Positions 35,559 through 44,971 of a DNA stretch of 64,000 nt are shown piece after piece. Position numbers and translations under genes: made by a program. Position 1 is the first letter of the stretch. Each line of letters opens with the position of its first letter. The notes under the pieces are model-generated. The model was not told the DNA's origin. It did not search any database and saw nothing but the letters and a program-made list of their open reading frames with translations. Origin of the DNA: Tellurirhabdus bombi (GTDB taxonomy: Bacteria; Bacteroidota; Bacteroidia; Cytophagales; Spirosomataceae); the NCBI RefSeq assembly GCF_021484805.1, contig NZ_CP090557.1, positions 1,290,501 to 1,354,500 on the forward strand, given 5' to 3'.

Positions 35559-36725
35559 ATGAACGATGCCGATCTTTCCGATAGCCTGATATCCTACTTG
35601 CCCCGCGTTAGTGTGCGGAGTCAACTTATATACATTACCGTCCTGTCGGTCATTACCATCGCTTTGCTGGCCTTGCCTTTTATTTATGTGGATGTCTCGG
35701 TGCAGTCCAGCGGCTTAGTGCGGCCTATTTCTGAACGAAGTGAGATAAAAGCCACCACGGGCGCCATCATTGAAGAAGTGCTGGTACGCGAGTGGCAACC
35801 CGTGCAGAAAGGCCAGCCTCTTTTTCGGCTTCAGTCGGAAACCATCAATACCCGACAGCGCCTACTCGATCAGCAAAAGACCGAAAAGGTAAGCTTTATC
35901 AATGACTTAGATCAATTGACGAAAAAGCCCTGGCAGACCGTAAGCCGACTGGAGTCTCCTTTGTACCGGCAGCAATACGCTCAGTTTCGGGCAGTTGTCG
36001 AAGAAAGCTGGAATGCTCAGGAAAAGCTCAAACGCGTTTTTGAAACCAACAAGCTGCTTTATAGCCAGAAAGTTATTCCGCGTCTCGAATATGAAGATGC
36101 GTTATATGCGCATAAGGCCGCCCTGGCCCGGTATAACTCGCTCGTTCAGCAGCAACGCAGCTATTGGCAGACGGATCTGACTCAACACCGGCAAGGACTC
36201 AAAGGACTGGAAGCCGAATTGAAGCAGGTGCAGGAACAACAGGCCCTGTATACCCTCAAAGCCCCCGTCAACGGAACGGCCAGCCAGTTAGCCGGTCGCT
36301 ACGCAGGCAGTTACGTCCAGCCGGGTGATGTGCTTGCCATTGTCTCCCCTGACTCGACCCTAGTTATTGAAGCCTATGTTTCGCCCAAAGACATTGGTTT
36401 GGTACAGGTAGGCCAGCCGGTGCGGTTGCAGGTTGATGCGTTTGACTATAACCAGTGGGGTATGCTGACGGGCAAGGTTCTCGACATCGCCAATGACTTT
36501 ACCTTATCCAACGAATCTCCGGTTTTCAAAGTCCGCTGCCAATTGGACCAAAATTATCTGGCCTTATCAAATGGCTATCGGGGCCAGCTAAAGAAAGGAA
36601 TGACGGTTCAGGCCCGGTTTCAGGTAACCCGTCGGTCGTTGTTTCAACTCCTGTACGACAAAGCTGATGACTGGCTAAACCCAAGTAACTCCGCCAGCCA
36701 GAGCCAGTTAGCAACCAGCAATTAG
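35559..36725 (+). CDS. HlyD-family membrane fusion protein
   Basis: A 388-residue periplasmic adaptor. One transmembrane helix (about 23-44) follows a short cytoplasmic N-terminus. Next come a split lipoyl-like domain (first half about 58-92 with IEEVLVREWQPVQKGQPLF, second half about 238-272 with LKAPVNGTASQLAGRYAG and QPGDVLAIV), a long helical hairpin between them (about 95-235, Gln/Arg/Leu-rich) and a beta-barrel domain. Such proteins link a type I secretion ABC transporter to an outer-membrane channel. It is encoded 63 bp upstream of the C39 ABC transporter, so the two work as one exporter. No TolC-like channel gene is present in the window. Confidence 0.92.
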   Translation: MNDADLSDSLISYLPRVSVRSQLIYITVLSVITIALLALPFIYVDVSVQSSGLVRPISERSEIKATTGAIIEEVLVREWQPVQKGQPLFRLQSETINTRQRLLDQQKTEKVSFINDLDQLTKKPWQTVSRLESPLYRQQYAQFRAVVEESWNAQEKLKRVFETNKLLYSQKVIPRLEYEDALYAHKAALARYNSLVQQQRSYWQTDLTQHRQGLKGLEAELKQVQEQQALYTLKAPVNGTASQLAGRYAGSYVQPGDVLAIVSPDSTLVIEAYVSPKDIGLVQVGQPVRLQVDAFDYNQWGMLTGKVLDIANDFTLSNESPVFKVRCQLDQNYLALSNGYRGQLKKGMTVQARFQVTRRSLFQLLYDKADDWLNPSNSASQSQLATSN

Positions 36726-36788
36726 TTGTAGGGCTTTCCCTGATAAACCACTACTGATTGTGTATCCACGGCCAACCGTTTACACGTT

Positions 36789-38948
36789 ATGACATCTCGC
36801 ACCAAAATAAAACAACGTGATATTACCGACTGCGGAGCCGCCTGTCTGGCTTCGGTAGCCGCGCACTATCGCCTGCTCCTGCCTGTGGCCCGCATTCGCC
36901 AGCTGGCGGCTACGGATCAAAAGGGGACCAACGTACTCGGCATGATCGAAGCGGCGCAGAAACTGGGTTTTCAGGCAAAAGGCGTCAAAGCTTCCTTTGA
37001 AAGCCTGCCTAAACTGCCTTTGCCGGTTATTGCCCACGTTACCCTTCGCGACCGCGCCTTGCATCACTATGTGGTCATTTTCAAGATTACGCCCCAGCAC
37101 GTCGTGGTGATGGATCCGGCGGACGGGCAACTGCACAAGAAAACGCACGATGAGTTTAAAGCGGAATGGACCGGGTTGCTGGTCCTGCTGGTTCCAGACG
37201 AAACCTTCAAGGTCGGGAATGAGAAAAAATCGGTGCTGCAACGGTTCTGGCAGTTGCTACAACCCCATAGGGCGGTGATGGGCCAGGCGCTGTTTGGGGC
37301 CATGATTTATACTATCCTGGGGCTTTCTTCGGCCATTTATGTGCAGAAAATAGTGGATAATGTGCTGGTTAACGGCAACCGAAATTTACTTAATCTGCTC
37401 AGCCTGATCATGATTGGGCTGCTTTTGATCCAGCTTTTCATCAATGCGACCAAAAGTTTTTTCAGTTTGAAGACCGGACAGCGCATTGACGCCGCCCTGA
37501 TTTTGGGATATTACAAACACCTCATGACGCTCCCGCAGTCGTTTTTCGACACGATGCGCGTTGGAGAAATTATCTCCCGGATAAACGATGCGGTTAAAAT
37601 TCGTGTGTTCATCAATGACATTGCCATGGCACTCATTGTCAATGTATTGATTGTCTTTTTCTCTTTCGGGCTGATGTTTACCTATTACTGGAAACTGGCC
37701 GTCATTTTACTTTTGGTCGTCCCCCTTTACGCGGGCGTATACTGGCTTTTCAACCAGTTCAATAAGCAATACCAGCGTAAACTGATGGAGAACTACGCGG
37801 ACCTGGAAGCCCAATTGGTTGAATCGCTGAATGCAATGCCGACCATCAAACGTTTTGGTTTGGAACATTATGCCAGCCAGAAAACAGAGACCCGGTTCGT
37901 GCGTTTGTTAAAAACCATTTTTCAAACCGGTACGGGTGGTATTTACGCCGGTAATGCGTCGGAGTTCATCACGCGTTTGTTTACCATCATTTTGCTGTGG
38001 GTTGGGGCGGGATTTGTCTTACAGAATGAATTGACGCCGGGGGAACTGCTTTCTTTCTACGCGCTGATCGGGTATTTCACGGGTCCTGCCAGTAGCCTGA
38101 TCGGTGCAAACAAAAGCATTCAGGAAGCCTTGATCGCTGCCGACCGTTTGTTCGAAATCATGGATCTGGAACGGGACTCCAACGAAAATAAAGTCCAGTT
38201 AGAGCCAAGAATGGTTGGCGATATTCGATTTCAGGACGTTACTTTCCGGTACGGCACCCGCGCTCCGGTTTTCGAAAACCTGACCCTTACCATGCCCAAA
38301 GGCAAAATTACGGCGATTGTTGGGGAAAGCGGCTCAGGCAAATCCACCCTACTTTCGCTCATGCAAGGCCTTTATCCACTGCAAAGTGGCAGTATTCACA
38401 TTGGGGAATATGACCTCAAACACCTGCATGCCGATAGCCTCCGGCGAGTTGTCAGCGTTGTTCCGCAAAAAATCGACTTGTTTTCGGGAAATATTATTGA
38501 AAATATAGCCATTGGCGAAGCTGAACCAGAGATGGAGCGAATCCTGGCGATCTGTCAGCAATTAGGAATTACCGATTTTATCGAGAAAATGCCCGACGGT
38601 TTCAAAACCCAATTGGGCGAAAACGGAGCTACCTTGTCGGGTGGCCAGCGGCAACGGCTCGCCATTGCGCGGGCCATTTACCGCAACCCGGAAATTCTGG
38701 TTTTGGACGAAGCTACCTCCGCGCTGGATTCCACCTCCGAACAATTTGTGCAACGCACAATCCAGCAGCTTCGCAAGGAAGGCAAGACCATTTTGATCAT
38801 TGCCCACCGACTCAGCACGGTCCGGAAAGCGGATAAGATTGTTGTTCTGGAACAGGGACGGCTTGTCGAGGAAGGCAAACACACCGAATTGCTTCAGAAC
38901 GGAAAAGTGTATTCCAACTTCTGGCAACAACAAACCGAAGTCGCCTAA
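36789..38948 (+). CDS. Peptidase-containing ABC transporter (C39 peptidase, ABC exporter)
   Basis: A 719-residue PCAT. The N-terminal C39 domain (about 1-140) has the full triad: Cys15 in DITDCGAACLA, His93 in LHHYVVIF and Asp109 in VMDPADG. So it should cut double-glycine leaders. A six-helix transmembrane domain (about 165-440) follows, then an ABC domain with Walker A VGESGSGKST near 510-519, signature LSGGQRQRLAIARA near 615 and Walker B ILVLDEATSALD near 636. Gene order with the adaptor and the two GG-leader peptides indicates that it matures and exports them. Bacteriocin exporters are the closest functional analogues. Confidence 0.95.
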   Translation: MTSRTKIKQRDITDCGAACLASVAAHYRLLLPVARIRQLAATDQKGTNVLGMIEAAQKLGFQAKGVKASFESLPKLPLPVIAHVTLRDRALHHYVVIFKITPQHVVVMDPADGQLHKKTHDEFKAEWTGLLVLLVPDETFKVGNEKKSVLQRFWQLLQPHRAVMGQALFGAMIYTILGLSSAIYVQKIVDNVLVNGNRNLLNLLSLIMIGLLLIQLFINATKSFFSLKTGQRIDAALILGYYKHLMTLPQSFFDTMRVGEIISRINDAVKIRVFINDIAMALIVNVLIVFFSFGLMFTYYWKLAVILLLVVPLYAGVYWLFNQFNKQYQRKLMENYADLEAQLVESLNAMPTIKRFGLEHYASQKTETRFVRLLKTIFQTGTGGIYAGNASEFITRLFTIILLWVGAGFVLQNELTPGELLSFYALIGYFTGPASSLIGANKSIQEALIAADRLFEIMDLERDSNENKVQLEPRMVGDIRFQDVTFRYGTRAPVFENLTLTMPKGKITAIVGESGSGKSTLLSLMQGLYPLQSGSIHIGEYDLKHLHADSLRRVVSVVPQKIDLFSGNIIENIAIGEAEPEMERILAICQQLGITDFIEKMPDGFKTQLGENGATLSGGQRQRLAIARAIYRNPEILVLDEATSALDSTSEQFVQRTIQQLRKEGKTILIIAHRLSTVRKADKIVVLEQGRLVEEGKHTELLQNGKVYSNFWQQQTEVA

Positions 38949-38954
38949 GTGAAT

Positions 38955-40151
38955 TTAGAACCGCTCCAGCACCTTCTCCGACACCGTCAAACCAATTGAC
39001 AGCGAAGAAGTTGCTGCGGGCGAAGGAGCATTACAAACGTTAATGGCGCGGTTACTTTCCAGAATAGCAAAGTCGTCGAGCAGCCCGCCGGTACGGTCAC
39101 AGGCCTGCGCGCGTACGCCAGCACCGCCTTCTTCCAGATCATCTTCCTGAATAGCCGGAATCAGTTCCTGCAACGCTTTCGTGAATGCTGCTTTGGAGAA
39201 AGATCGGTAGTATTCGCCTAAACCGGTTTGCCAGTATTTACCCGCCACTTTCTGGAAACCCGGCCAGCTTAAGGTTTCGTACAGCTCTTTCAAATTGATG
39301 TCCGACATGCGGTAGCCTTCCCGCTGAAACGCCAGCACGGCATTCGGACCCGCTTCGACGCCACCACCTACCATGCGCGTAAAATGCACGCCCAGGAACG
39401 GGAAGTTAGGATCAGGAACGGGATAAATGAGGTGTTTAACCAGGTATTGCTTGGCCGGTTTGATTTTATAGTATTCCCCCCGAAACGGAACAATGCGCAG
39501 ATTAATCTCGTCCCGTTGGGTCATCTGGGCTATTTTATCCGAATACAATCCCGCGCAATTGACGACCAGCTTTGTTTCGTAAGTTCCGCGTTCGGTTACA
39601 ACAACGGACAGCGTATTTCCCGGCGTAATACTTGTTACTTTTTCGCCAAATCGAATGTCGCCACCCAGTTCCCTGAACTTTTGGGCGTATTTTTCACAAA
39701 CAGTTGTGTAGTCGATAATGCCGGTTTGGGGTACCTGAATGCCTTCGACACCCGCCACGTGTGGCTCAATTTCGCGCATTTCGCCGGGCGTAATTTTCCG
39801 TAGCCCCGTCAGTCCATTCTGCAAGCCCCGCTCATACAGATTATTGAGTAAGGGAACTTGCTGCGGACTGGTAGCGACCACAATTTTTCCGCACAATTCA
39901 TACGGTATATTCTCTTTTTCGCAGAAATCAATCAGCAGGTTATACCCCCGGATGCAGTTGAGGGCTTTCAGGCTTCCGGGTTTGTAATACAATCCCGAAT
40001 GAATTACGCCGCTGTTGTGGCCTGTCTGGTGGCGGGCCACGGCGGTTTCTTTTTCGAGTACCGTTACGGTTAGGTTGGGACGCTGCTGTTTGATTTGCAA
40101 CGCCGTGGCTAGCCCTACAATTCCACCGCCAATAATCAGAATATCAGTCAT
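38955..40151 (-). CDS. lhgO: L-2-hydroxyglutarate oxidase
   Basis: A 398-residue FAD-dependent oxidoreductase of the DAO family. The N-terminal dinucleotide-binding motif IIGGGIVGLATALQI is followed by VLEKETAVARHQTGHNSGVIHSGLYY, which is highly typical of LhgO. The C-terminal FAD-binding part has GVRAQACD. LhgO oxidises L-2-hydroxyglutarate, a side product of the TCA cycle, to 2-oxoglutarate and passes electrons to quinones. It lies 2 bp downstream of anmK on the same strand, so the two are probably cotranscribed. Confidence 0.93.
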   Translation of the reverse strand: MTDILIIGGGIVGLATALQIKQQRPNLTVTVLEKETAVARHQTGHNSGVIHSGLYYKPGSLKALNCIRGYNLLIDFCEKENIPYELCGKIVVATSPQQVPLLNNLYERGLQNGLTGLRKITPGEMREIEPHVAGVEGIQVPQTGIIDYTTVCEKYAQKFRELGGDIRFGEKVTSITPGNTLSVVVTERGTYETKLVVNCAGLYSDKIAQMTQRDEINLRIVPFRGEYYKIKPAKQYLVKHLIYPVPDPNFPFLGVHFTRMVGGGVEAGPNAVLAFQREGYRMSDINLKELYETLSWPGFQKVAGKYWQTGLGEYYRSFSKAAFTKALQELIPAIQEDDLEEGGAGVRAQACDRTGGLLDDFAILESNRAINVCNAPSPAATSSLSIGLTVSEKVLERF

Positions 40152-40153
40152 AA

Positions 40154-41350
40154 TTAATCTGGAAACGAAATTTTACCCATACTAACTGTCGGAACGCCCT
40201 GCCGGTCGCCAAAAGAAGTAGTACCGCCAACCATGGCCTCATTCGCCAGAACCGCAAACAGAACAGCTTCTTTCGCATCACCAGAAATCCCGAGTTCGTC
40301 GGAGGTAGAGAAATGGCAATTAGGCAGCAACTCCCGAATCGAGCCCGTCAACACTGGATTGTGCATCCCGCCACCACTCATGTACACGTGATAGATTTCA
40401 CCCGGCTTCAATACTTTCAAAACAGCCTCGGCAATGGTTTCGGCGCTGAAACGAGTCAGCGTAGCCATAAGGTCTTCGGCTGTTAGAGAAGTGGTTCGGC
40501 TGCGTTGCTGAGCCAGGCGGATATAGTCAATGCTAAACAGCTCCGGCCCCGTCGTTTTTGGCACTGGGGCGCTAAAAAACGGGTCTTTTTTCAAAATGTG
40601 AAGCAACTCCAGGTTTACTTTTCCCCGCGCTGCAATGGCTCCGTCAACATCATAGGGCTGATCAAAAAAACGCCGTGCGAACACGTCAATTAGCGTATTA
40701 CCAGGCCCCGTATCGGTTGTAAATACCTCACTCGCACTTAAGTTGGCCGGTAAATACGTAAAATTGGCAATGCCGCCCAGGTTAAGCATCAGCCGGTTTT
40801 CTCCTTCTTTCGAAAAGATAAAATAGTCACCATAGACGGCCAATGGCGCTCCTTCGCCGCCTTTTGCGATGTGCTTCTGCCGAAAATCGCTCAACGTGAT
40901 GATGCCGGTTGTGACAGCTACGTGGTCACCATCCCCAACTTGCAACGTCGCATTCGAAAATTTAGCGAGCTGGTGCTGGAGTTTCGGCGCGTGAAAAACG
41001 GTCTGCCCATGACTGGCAATCAAATCCACATCAGCAGCAGTTAGGTTCCAACGCTTCAGGCAGTCCAGAACCATTTGACCGTGCAGTTGGCCAATCCACG
41101 GATTGAGCAAGCAAAGCTGCTGAAAATCAATTTCTTTTTTAGCGAATACTTTTCGGATCTCTGCTTTGACCTCGTCGGTATACGGAATGGTATCAAAATG
41201 AGTCAGCGCAACCTGCGTCTTGTTGCCACCGCCCTTAATCCGACAAAGCGCAACGTCCAGCCCATCCATTGAGGTGCCCGACATCAGGCCAATAATACGT
41301 CGTTCATCCTGACCAGCCACTTCAGCCAGTCGTTGTATATTCTTATTCAT
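40154..41350 (-). CDS. anmK: Anhydro-N-acetylmuramic acid kinase
   Basis: AnmK phosphorylates and opens 1,6-anhydro-MurNAc during cell-wall recycling, giving MurNAc 6-phosphate. The 398-residue protein carries the family start RRIIGLMSGTSMDGLDVALCRI, an ATPase-like LMLNLGGIANFTYLP and DTGPGNTLIDVFARRF, and near the C-terminus VYMSGGGMHNPVL. The ATG at 41350 is chosen; the longer frame starts with TTG at 41359. It is slightly longer than the E. coli protein (369 residues). Confidence 0.95.
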   Translation of the reverse strand: MNKNIQRLAEVAGQDERRIIGLMSGTSMDGLDVALCRIKGGGNKTQVALTHFDTIPYTDEVKAEIRKVFAKKEIDFQQLCLLNPWIGQLHGQMVLDCLKRWNLTAADVDLIASHGQTVFHAPKLQHQLAKFSNATLQVGDGDHVAVTTGIITLSDFRQKHIAKGGEGAPLAVYGDYFIFSKEGENRLMLNLGGIANFTYLPANLSASEVFTTDTGPGNTLIDVFARRFFDQPYDVDGAIAARGKVNLELLHILKKDPFFSAPVPKTTGPELFSIDYIRLAQQRSRTTSLTAEDLMATLTRFSAETIAEAVLKVLKPGEIYHVYMSGGGMHNPVLTGSIRELLPNCHFSTSDELGISGDAKEAVLFAVLANEAMVGGTTSFGDRQGVPTVSMGKISFPD

Positions 41351-41473
41351 ACAGCACAAAACACTTCACCGGGTAAAGTTATTAATTAATTAAGCATCCA
41401 TTCCGCTGAGCGTGTTATCTTGACTGATTATTTGGAAAAAATCATGCGCATGTGGTGGAGTGGCAATGAACAA

Positions 41474-42331
41474 ATGGATTTTTTTGAACACATTTTGTTT
41501 CAGGCATTGGGTAAACCTGTCGAAGTGCTTGAGACTCGCTTTTTATCCGGTGGTGACATAAACACGGCGGCTTATGTTTTTTCGTCGGAGGGCGCGGTTT
41601 TCGTTAAATGGAATACCGCCGAAAAAGAGGGCATGTTTGAAACCGAAGCTCGTGGGCTCACTCTCCTGCGTCAGGCCGAAGCGCTGACTATTCCTGAAGT
41701 AATTCATTATGGCCACTACCAGGAAAAAGCATTTCTTATTCTGGAATACATCAACCCAACACCACGGGGTACGAATTACTGGCAAAACCTGGGACAATCC
41801 TTAGCCCTGTTGCACTCGCATACGCAGCCGCGTTTTGGCCTGGAATTCGACAATTACATTGGTTCCTTGCCCCAAAACAACGCTTTAACGACAAATGGCA
41901 ACCGCTTTTTCATTGAACAGCGCCTTCAGGCCCAGGCCGGACTCGCTTTCTACAAAGGTCTGCTGCCTAAGGACCTCTACGACAAATTGCCGCGTTTATA
42001 CGACCGCTTATCTGAACTACTTCCTAACGAGCGTCCTGCGCTTCTGCACGGCGATTTATGGTCGGGAAATATTCTGGTAAATGAACAGGGCGACCCGGCG
42101 CTGATCGACCCGGCGGTGTATTATGGATTCCGCGAGATGGAGCTTGCGTTCACGACTTTGTTTGGGGGCTTTGAGCCTGTATTTTACGAAGCTTATGACG
42201 AAGCTTTTCCGTTGGAGCCCGGTTTTTCGGAGCGCATCTCCATTTATAATTTATATCCGCTGCTGGTGCATGTCAATTTGTTTGGAAGCGGTTATGTGAG
42301 TGGAATCGAACGCGTATTGTCGCGATTTTAA
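41474..42331 (+). CDS. Fructosamine/ketosamine-3-kinase family protein
   Basis: A 285-residue phosphotransferase-like kinase. Features include LSGGDINTAAYVF and VFVKWNTAE (ATP-binding lysine), the catalytic loop LLHGDLWSGNILV and the metal-binding LIDPAVYYGFREMEL. These match the fructosamine kinase family, which phosphorylates ketoamines on glycated proteins or small molecules so that they break down. The ATG at 41474 is chosen because the protein then aligns with E. coli YniA from its start; the frame extends upstream to weaker starts (TTG at 41420, ATG at 41444). Confidence 0.92.
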   Translation: MDFFEHILFQALGKPVEVLETRFLSGGDINTAAYVFSSEGAVFVKWNTAEKEGMFETEARGLTLLRQAEALTIPEVIHYGHYQEKAFLILEYINPTPRGTNYWQNLGQSLALLHSHTQPRFGLEFDNYIGSLPQNNALTTNGNRFFIEQRLQAQAGLAFYKGLLPKDLYDKLPRLYDRLSELLPNERPALLHGDLWSGNILVNEQGDPALIDPAVYYGFREMELAFTTLFGGFEPVFYEAYDEAFPLEPGFSERISIYNLYPLLVHVNLFGSGYVSGIERVLSRF

Positions 42332-42452
42332 AGAGGCTCTTTTTCTGGTTACGATGCCGGGAACGATGCCGGTAATTTTTTGAGGACTGGTGTCTGCTTT
42401 TTGTATTTTTTCTAGCTACTTTCCCAAATACAAAGCACTAATTCATTAATCT

Positions 42453-43454
42453 ATGAATCAGGACACTGCCTCTCAAACTCTTGCCCTGCCTGTTGGCGTA
42501 ACGCTTGATCGTTACATTATCCGCAAGCAAAGTGCCTTTCCGTTCGCTACAGGGGAATTATCGCAATTACTGCGCGATATTGCCTTGGCCGGCAAAATCA
42601 TCAACCGGGAGATCAACCGCGCCGGCTTGATTGATGTAACAGGTGCCTACGGTGCCAACAACATCCAAGGCGAATGCCAGCAAAAATTGGACGTTATCGC
42701 GAACATTCGTTTTATCCGAGCCCTGAAAAATGGCGGTGAAGTCTGCGCGATTATCTCGGAGGAAGATGAAGAAATCATTTTTACGGGCAACGACAATGCC
42801 AAGTATGTGGTGGCGATGGACCCCCTTGATGGATCGTCTAACATTGATGTAAACGTTTCCATTGGCACGATCTTTTCCATTTACCGGCGTGTAAGTCCTA
42901 TTGGTTCCCGCGCTACCCTGGAAGATTTCATGCAGGGTGGTCGCAAGCAGGTAGCGGCGGGCTATATTTTGTATGGTTCCTCTACGATGCTTGTTTATAC
43001 GACAGGACACGGCGTTAGCGGCTTCACGTATGACCACTCCCTCGGCGAATTTTTTCTCTCCCATACCCAACTTGTCAGCCCCGATAACGGCAGTATTTAT
43101 TCCTGCAACGACGGCAATTACAACCAATATTCGGTTACCATTCGGGATTACCTGGACAGTTGCCGCCAGCGGGGTTACACGGGACGCTACATTGGATCAT
43201 TGGTAGGCGATTTTCACCGAAATCTGATCAAAGGCGGCGTTTATTTATACCCTCCTATTCCGAAAGCTCCGTCGGGCAAACTCCGCCTAATGTATGAATG
43301 CTATCCGCTGGCTTTTATTGCGGAGCAAGCCGGTGGGCGGGCTTCCGATGGTTACCGCGACATTCTGGATATTGATCCTAAAAGTCTGCACCAGCGTACG
43401 CCTATTTACATTGGCTCCCGGCAGATGGTGGAAGAGTTAACGGCTAATCACTGA
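42453..43454 (+). CDS. fbp: Fructose-1,6-bisphosphatase, class I
   Basis: Fbp hydrolyses fructose 1,6-bisphosphate to fructose 6-phosphate in gluconeogenesis. The 333-residue protein has the metal-binding signature [20 protein letters not shown], the upstream SEEDEE acidic cluster, [12 protein letters not shown], and the C-terminal [24 protein letters not shown]. The N-terminal helices resemble eukaryotic-type class I enzymes that are inhibited by AMP. It is a single gene, 41 bp upstream of the helicase gene. Confidence 0.96.
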   Translation: MNQDTASQTLALPVGVTLDRYIIRKQSAFPFATGELSQLLRDIALAGKIINREINRAGLIDVTGAYGANNIQGECQQKLDVIANIRFIRALKNGGEVCAIISEEDEEIIFTGNDNAKYVVAMDPLDGSSNIDVNVSIGTIFSIYRRVSPIGSRATLEDFMQGGRKQVAAGYILYGSSTMLVYTTGHGVSGFTYDHSLGEFFLSHTQLVSPDNGSIYSCNDGNYNQYSVTIRDYLDSCRQRGYTGRYIGSLVGDFHRNLIKGGVYLYPPIPKAPSGKLRLMYECYPLAFIAEQAGGRASDGYRDILDIDPKSLHQRTPIYIGSRQMVEELTANH

Positions 43455-43483
43455 GCAGTAGTTCAATTTTCGGTTGTAGTGCC

Positions 43484-43491
43484 TACCTTTG
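43484..43491 (+). promoter_or_regulatory. -7 element immediately before the DEAD-box helicase gene
   Basis: TACCTTTG matches TAnnTTTG and ends 4 bp before the ATG at 43496, so transcription would begin at or next to the start codon, giving a leaderless mRNA. No exact -33 TTTG is seen upstream. Confidence 0.5.
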
Positions 43492-43495
43492 CAGG

Positions 43496-44887
43496 ATGGA
43501 AATCACAGCATTTGAGGAGTTTAAATTAAATCGGCAGTTGTTGAGTGCGGTAGCGGAAGCCGGTTATGAACAACCAACTCCTATTCAGCAAAAAGCAATT
43601 CCGCTGGTGATGGCGGGGCATGATGTATTAGGTATTGCACAGACAGGAACGGGCAAAACAGCCGCTTATGTTTTACCCCTTCTGATGAAAATAAAGTATG
43701 CTCAGGGGAATACGGCCCGGGCGCTCATTCTGGCTCCTACGCGGGAGCTGGTGATGCAAATTGACGCTGCCATCACGGAATTAGGCAAATATACGGATAT
43801 CCGGCACGTGGCTCTTTACGGTGGCCTTGGGCCTAAAACGCAAATAGAAACCCTTCAGAAAGGCATTGACATTATTGTGGCCACACCAGGGCGCTTCAAT
43901 GATCTTTACCTGAAGGGCGAAATCCCCGTTAAGCAGCTTAATACCATGGTGCTTGATGAGGCCGATAAAATGATGGACATGGGTTTTATGCCTCAGATTC
44001 GTAGAATCTTGGAAGTAATTCCAGTAAAGCGGCAAAACCTTCTTTTTTCGGCCACGTTCCCTGAAAAGGTTGAGCGACTTTCCCATGAGTTTTTAGAGTT
44101 TCCAACTCGTATTGAAGTAACTCCCCAGGCGTCAACGGCCGACATGGTTAATCAAATCGTGTATGAAGTCCCAAATCTGAAAACCAAAATCAATCTGCTG
44201 GTTCACTTATTGTCGGACACGGAGCGATTCTTGCGGGTTATTATATTTGTTCGTTCGAAAGAAACGGCCGAAAACGTTTTCAAATACCTGGAACGTAAGA
44301 TAATTGAGGAAGGAAAAATTCGGATTATTCACGCCAACAAAGGGCAGAACACGCGTATCAATTCGATGGAAGCCTTCCGGGAGGGCGCCGTCCGGGTGCT
44401 AGTTGCAACGGATGTGGCTGCTCGGGGTATTGATGTTGAGGAAGTTAGCCACGTCATCAATTTTGATGTGCCGATTATCTACGAAGATTATGTGCACCGA
44501 ATTGGCCGCACAGGACGTGCTAATCGGACAGGCGAAGCCATCACCTTTGTAACGATTGCCGAAGAATACCACCTCAAGAAAATAGAAAAAATCATTCGGA
44601 TGACGGTTCCGCGCCAACCGATTCCAGACGAAGTTATTCAGACTGAAACGCCCTTCGACGAGAGCCAGGCCATGCTTCGGGAGGTGGATAGCCAGAAAAA
44701 GAAAGAAGATCCGACGTTCAAAGGTGCTTTTCACGAAAAGAAAAATCCGCTCGCTGCCGCTGCTAAAGCGCGCGCAGGGAGTTCCGCAGCACGCACGGGT
44801 AGTCCAGCGAAGCGGGGCACTTCTGGTTCTCCCAGAAAATCAGCTCCGTCCAAGGCAAAAACCAGCAATGCGCGCCGGAAACGTTAG
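43496..44887 (+). CDS. DEAD-box ATP-dependent RNA helicase (RhlE-like)
   Basis: A 463-residue RNA helicase with all family motifs: Q motif YEQPTPIQQKAIP, Walker A AQTGTGKTAAY, PTRELV, TPGR, DEAD in VLDEADKMMDMGF, SAT in LFSATFPEK, and motifs V and VI in ATDVAARGIDVEEV and HRIGRTGRANR. The last 60 residues are a basic, Ala/Ser/Lys-rich tail that probably binds RNA without specificity. Bacteroidota often carry several RhlE-type paralogues, used in ribosome assembly and mRNA decay. Start Met1 is supported by the adjacent promoter element. Confidence 0.95.
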   Translation: MEITAFEEFKLNRQLLSAVAEAGYEQPTPIQQKAIPLVMAGHDVLGIAQTGTGKTAAYVLPLLMKIKYAQGNTARALILAPTRELVMQIDAAITELGKYTDIRHVALYGGLGPKTQIETLQKGIDIIVATPGRFNDLYLKGEIPVKQLNTMVLDEADKMMDMGFMPQIRRILEVIPVKRQNLLFSATFPEKVERLSHEFLEFPTRIEVTPQASTADMVNQIVYEVPNLKTKINLLVHLLSDTERFLRVIIFVRSKETAENVFKYLERKIIEEGKIRIIHANKGQNTRINSMEAFREGAVRVLVATDVAARGIDVEEVSHVINFDVPIIYEDYVHRIGRTGRANRTGEAITFVTIAEEYHLKKIEKIIRMTVPRQPIPDEVIQTETPFDESQAMLREVDSQKKKEDPTFKGAFHEKKNPLAAAAKARAGSSAARTGSPAKRGTSGSPRKSAPSKAKTSNARRKR

Positions 44888-44971
44888 CTATTTTTTTGCA
44901 TTTTGTACTAACTTAGTCGGCCCAACGTTTTATTGACACTGAAACCGTCATTTGCGACGGAAGACTGGGAC

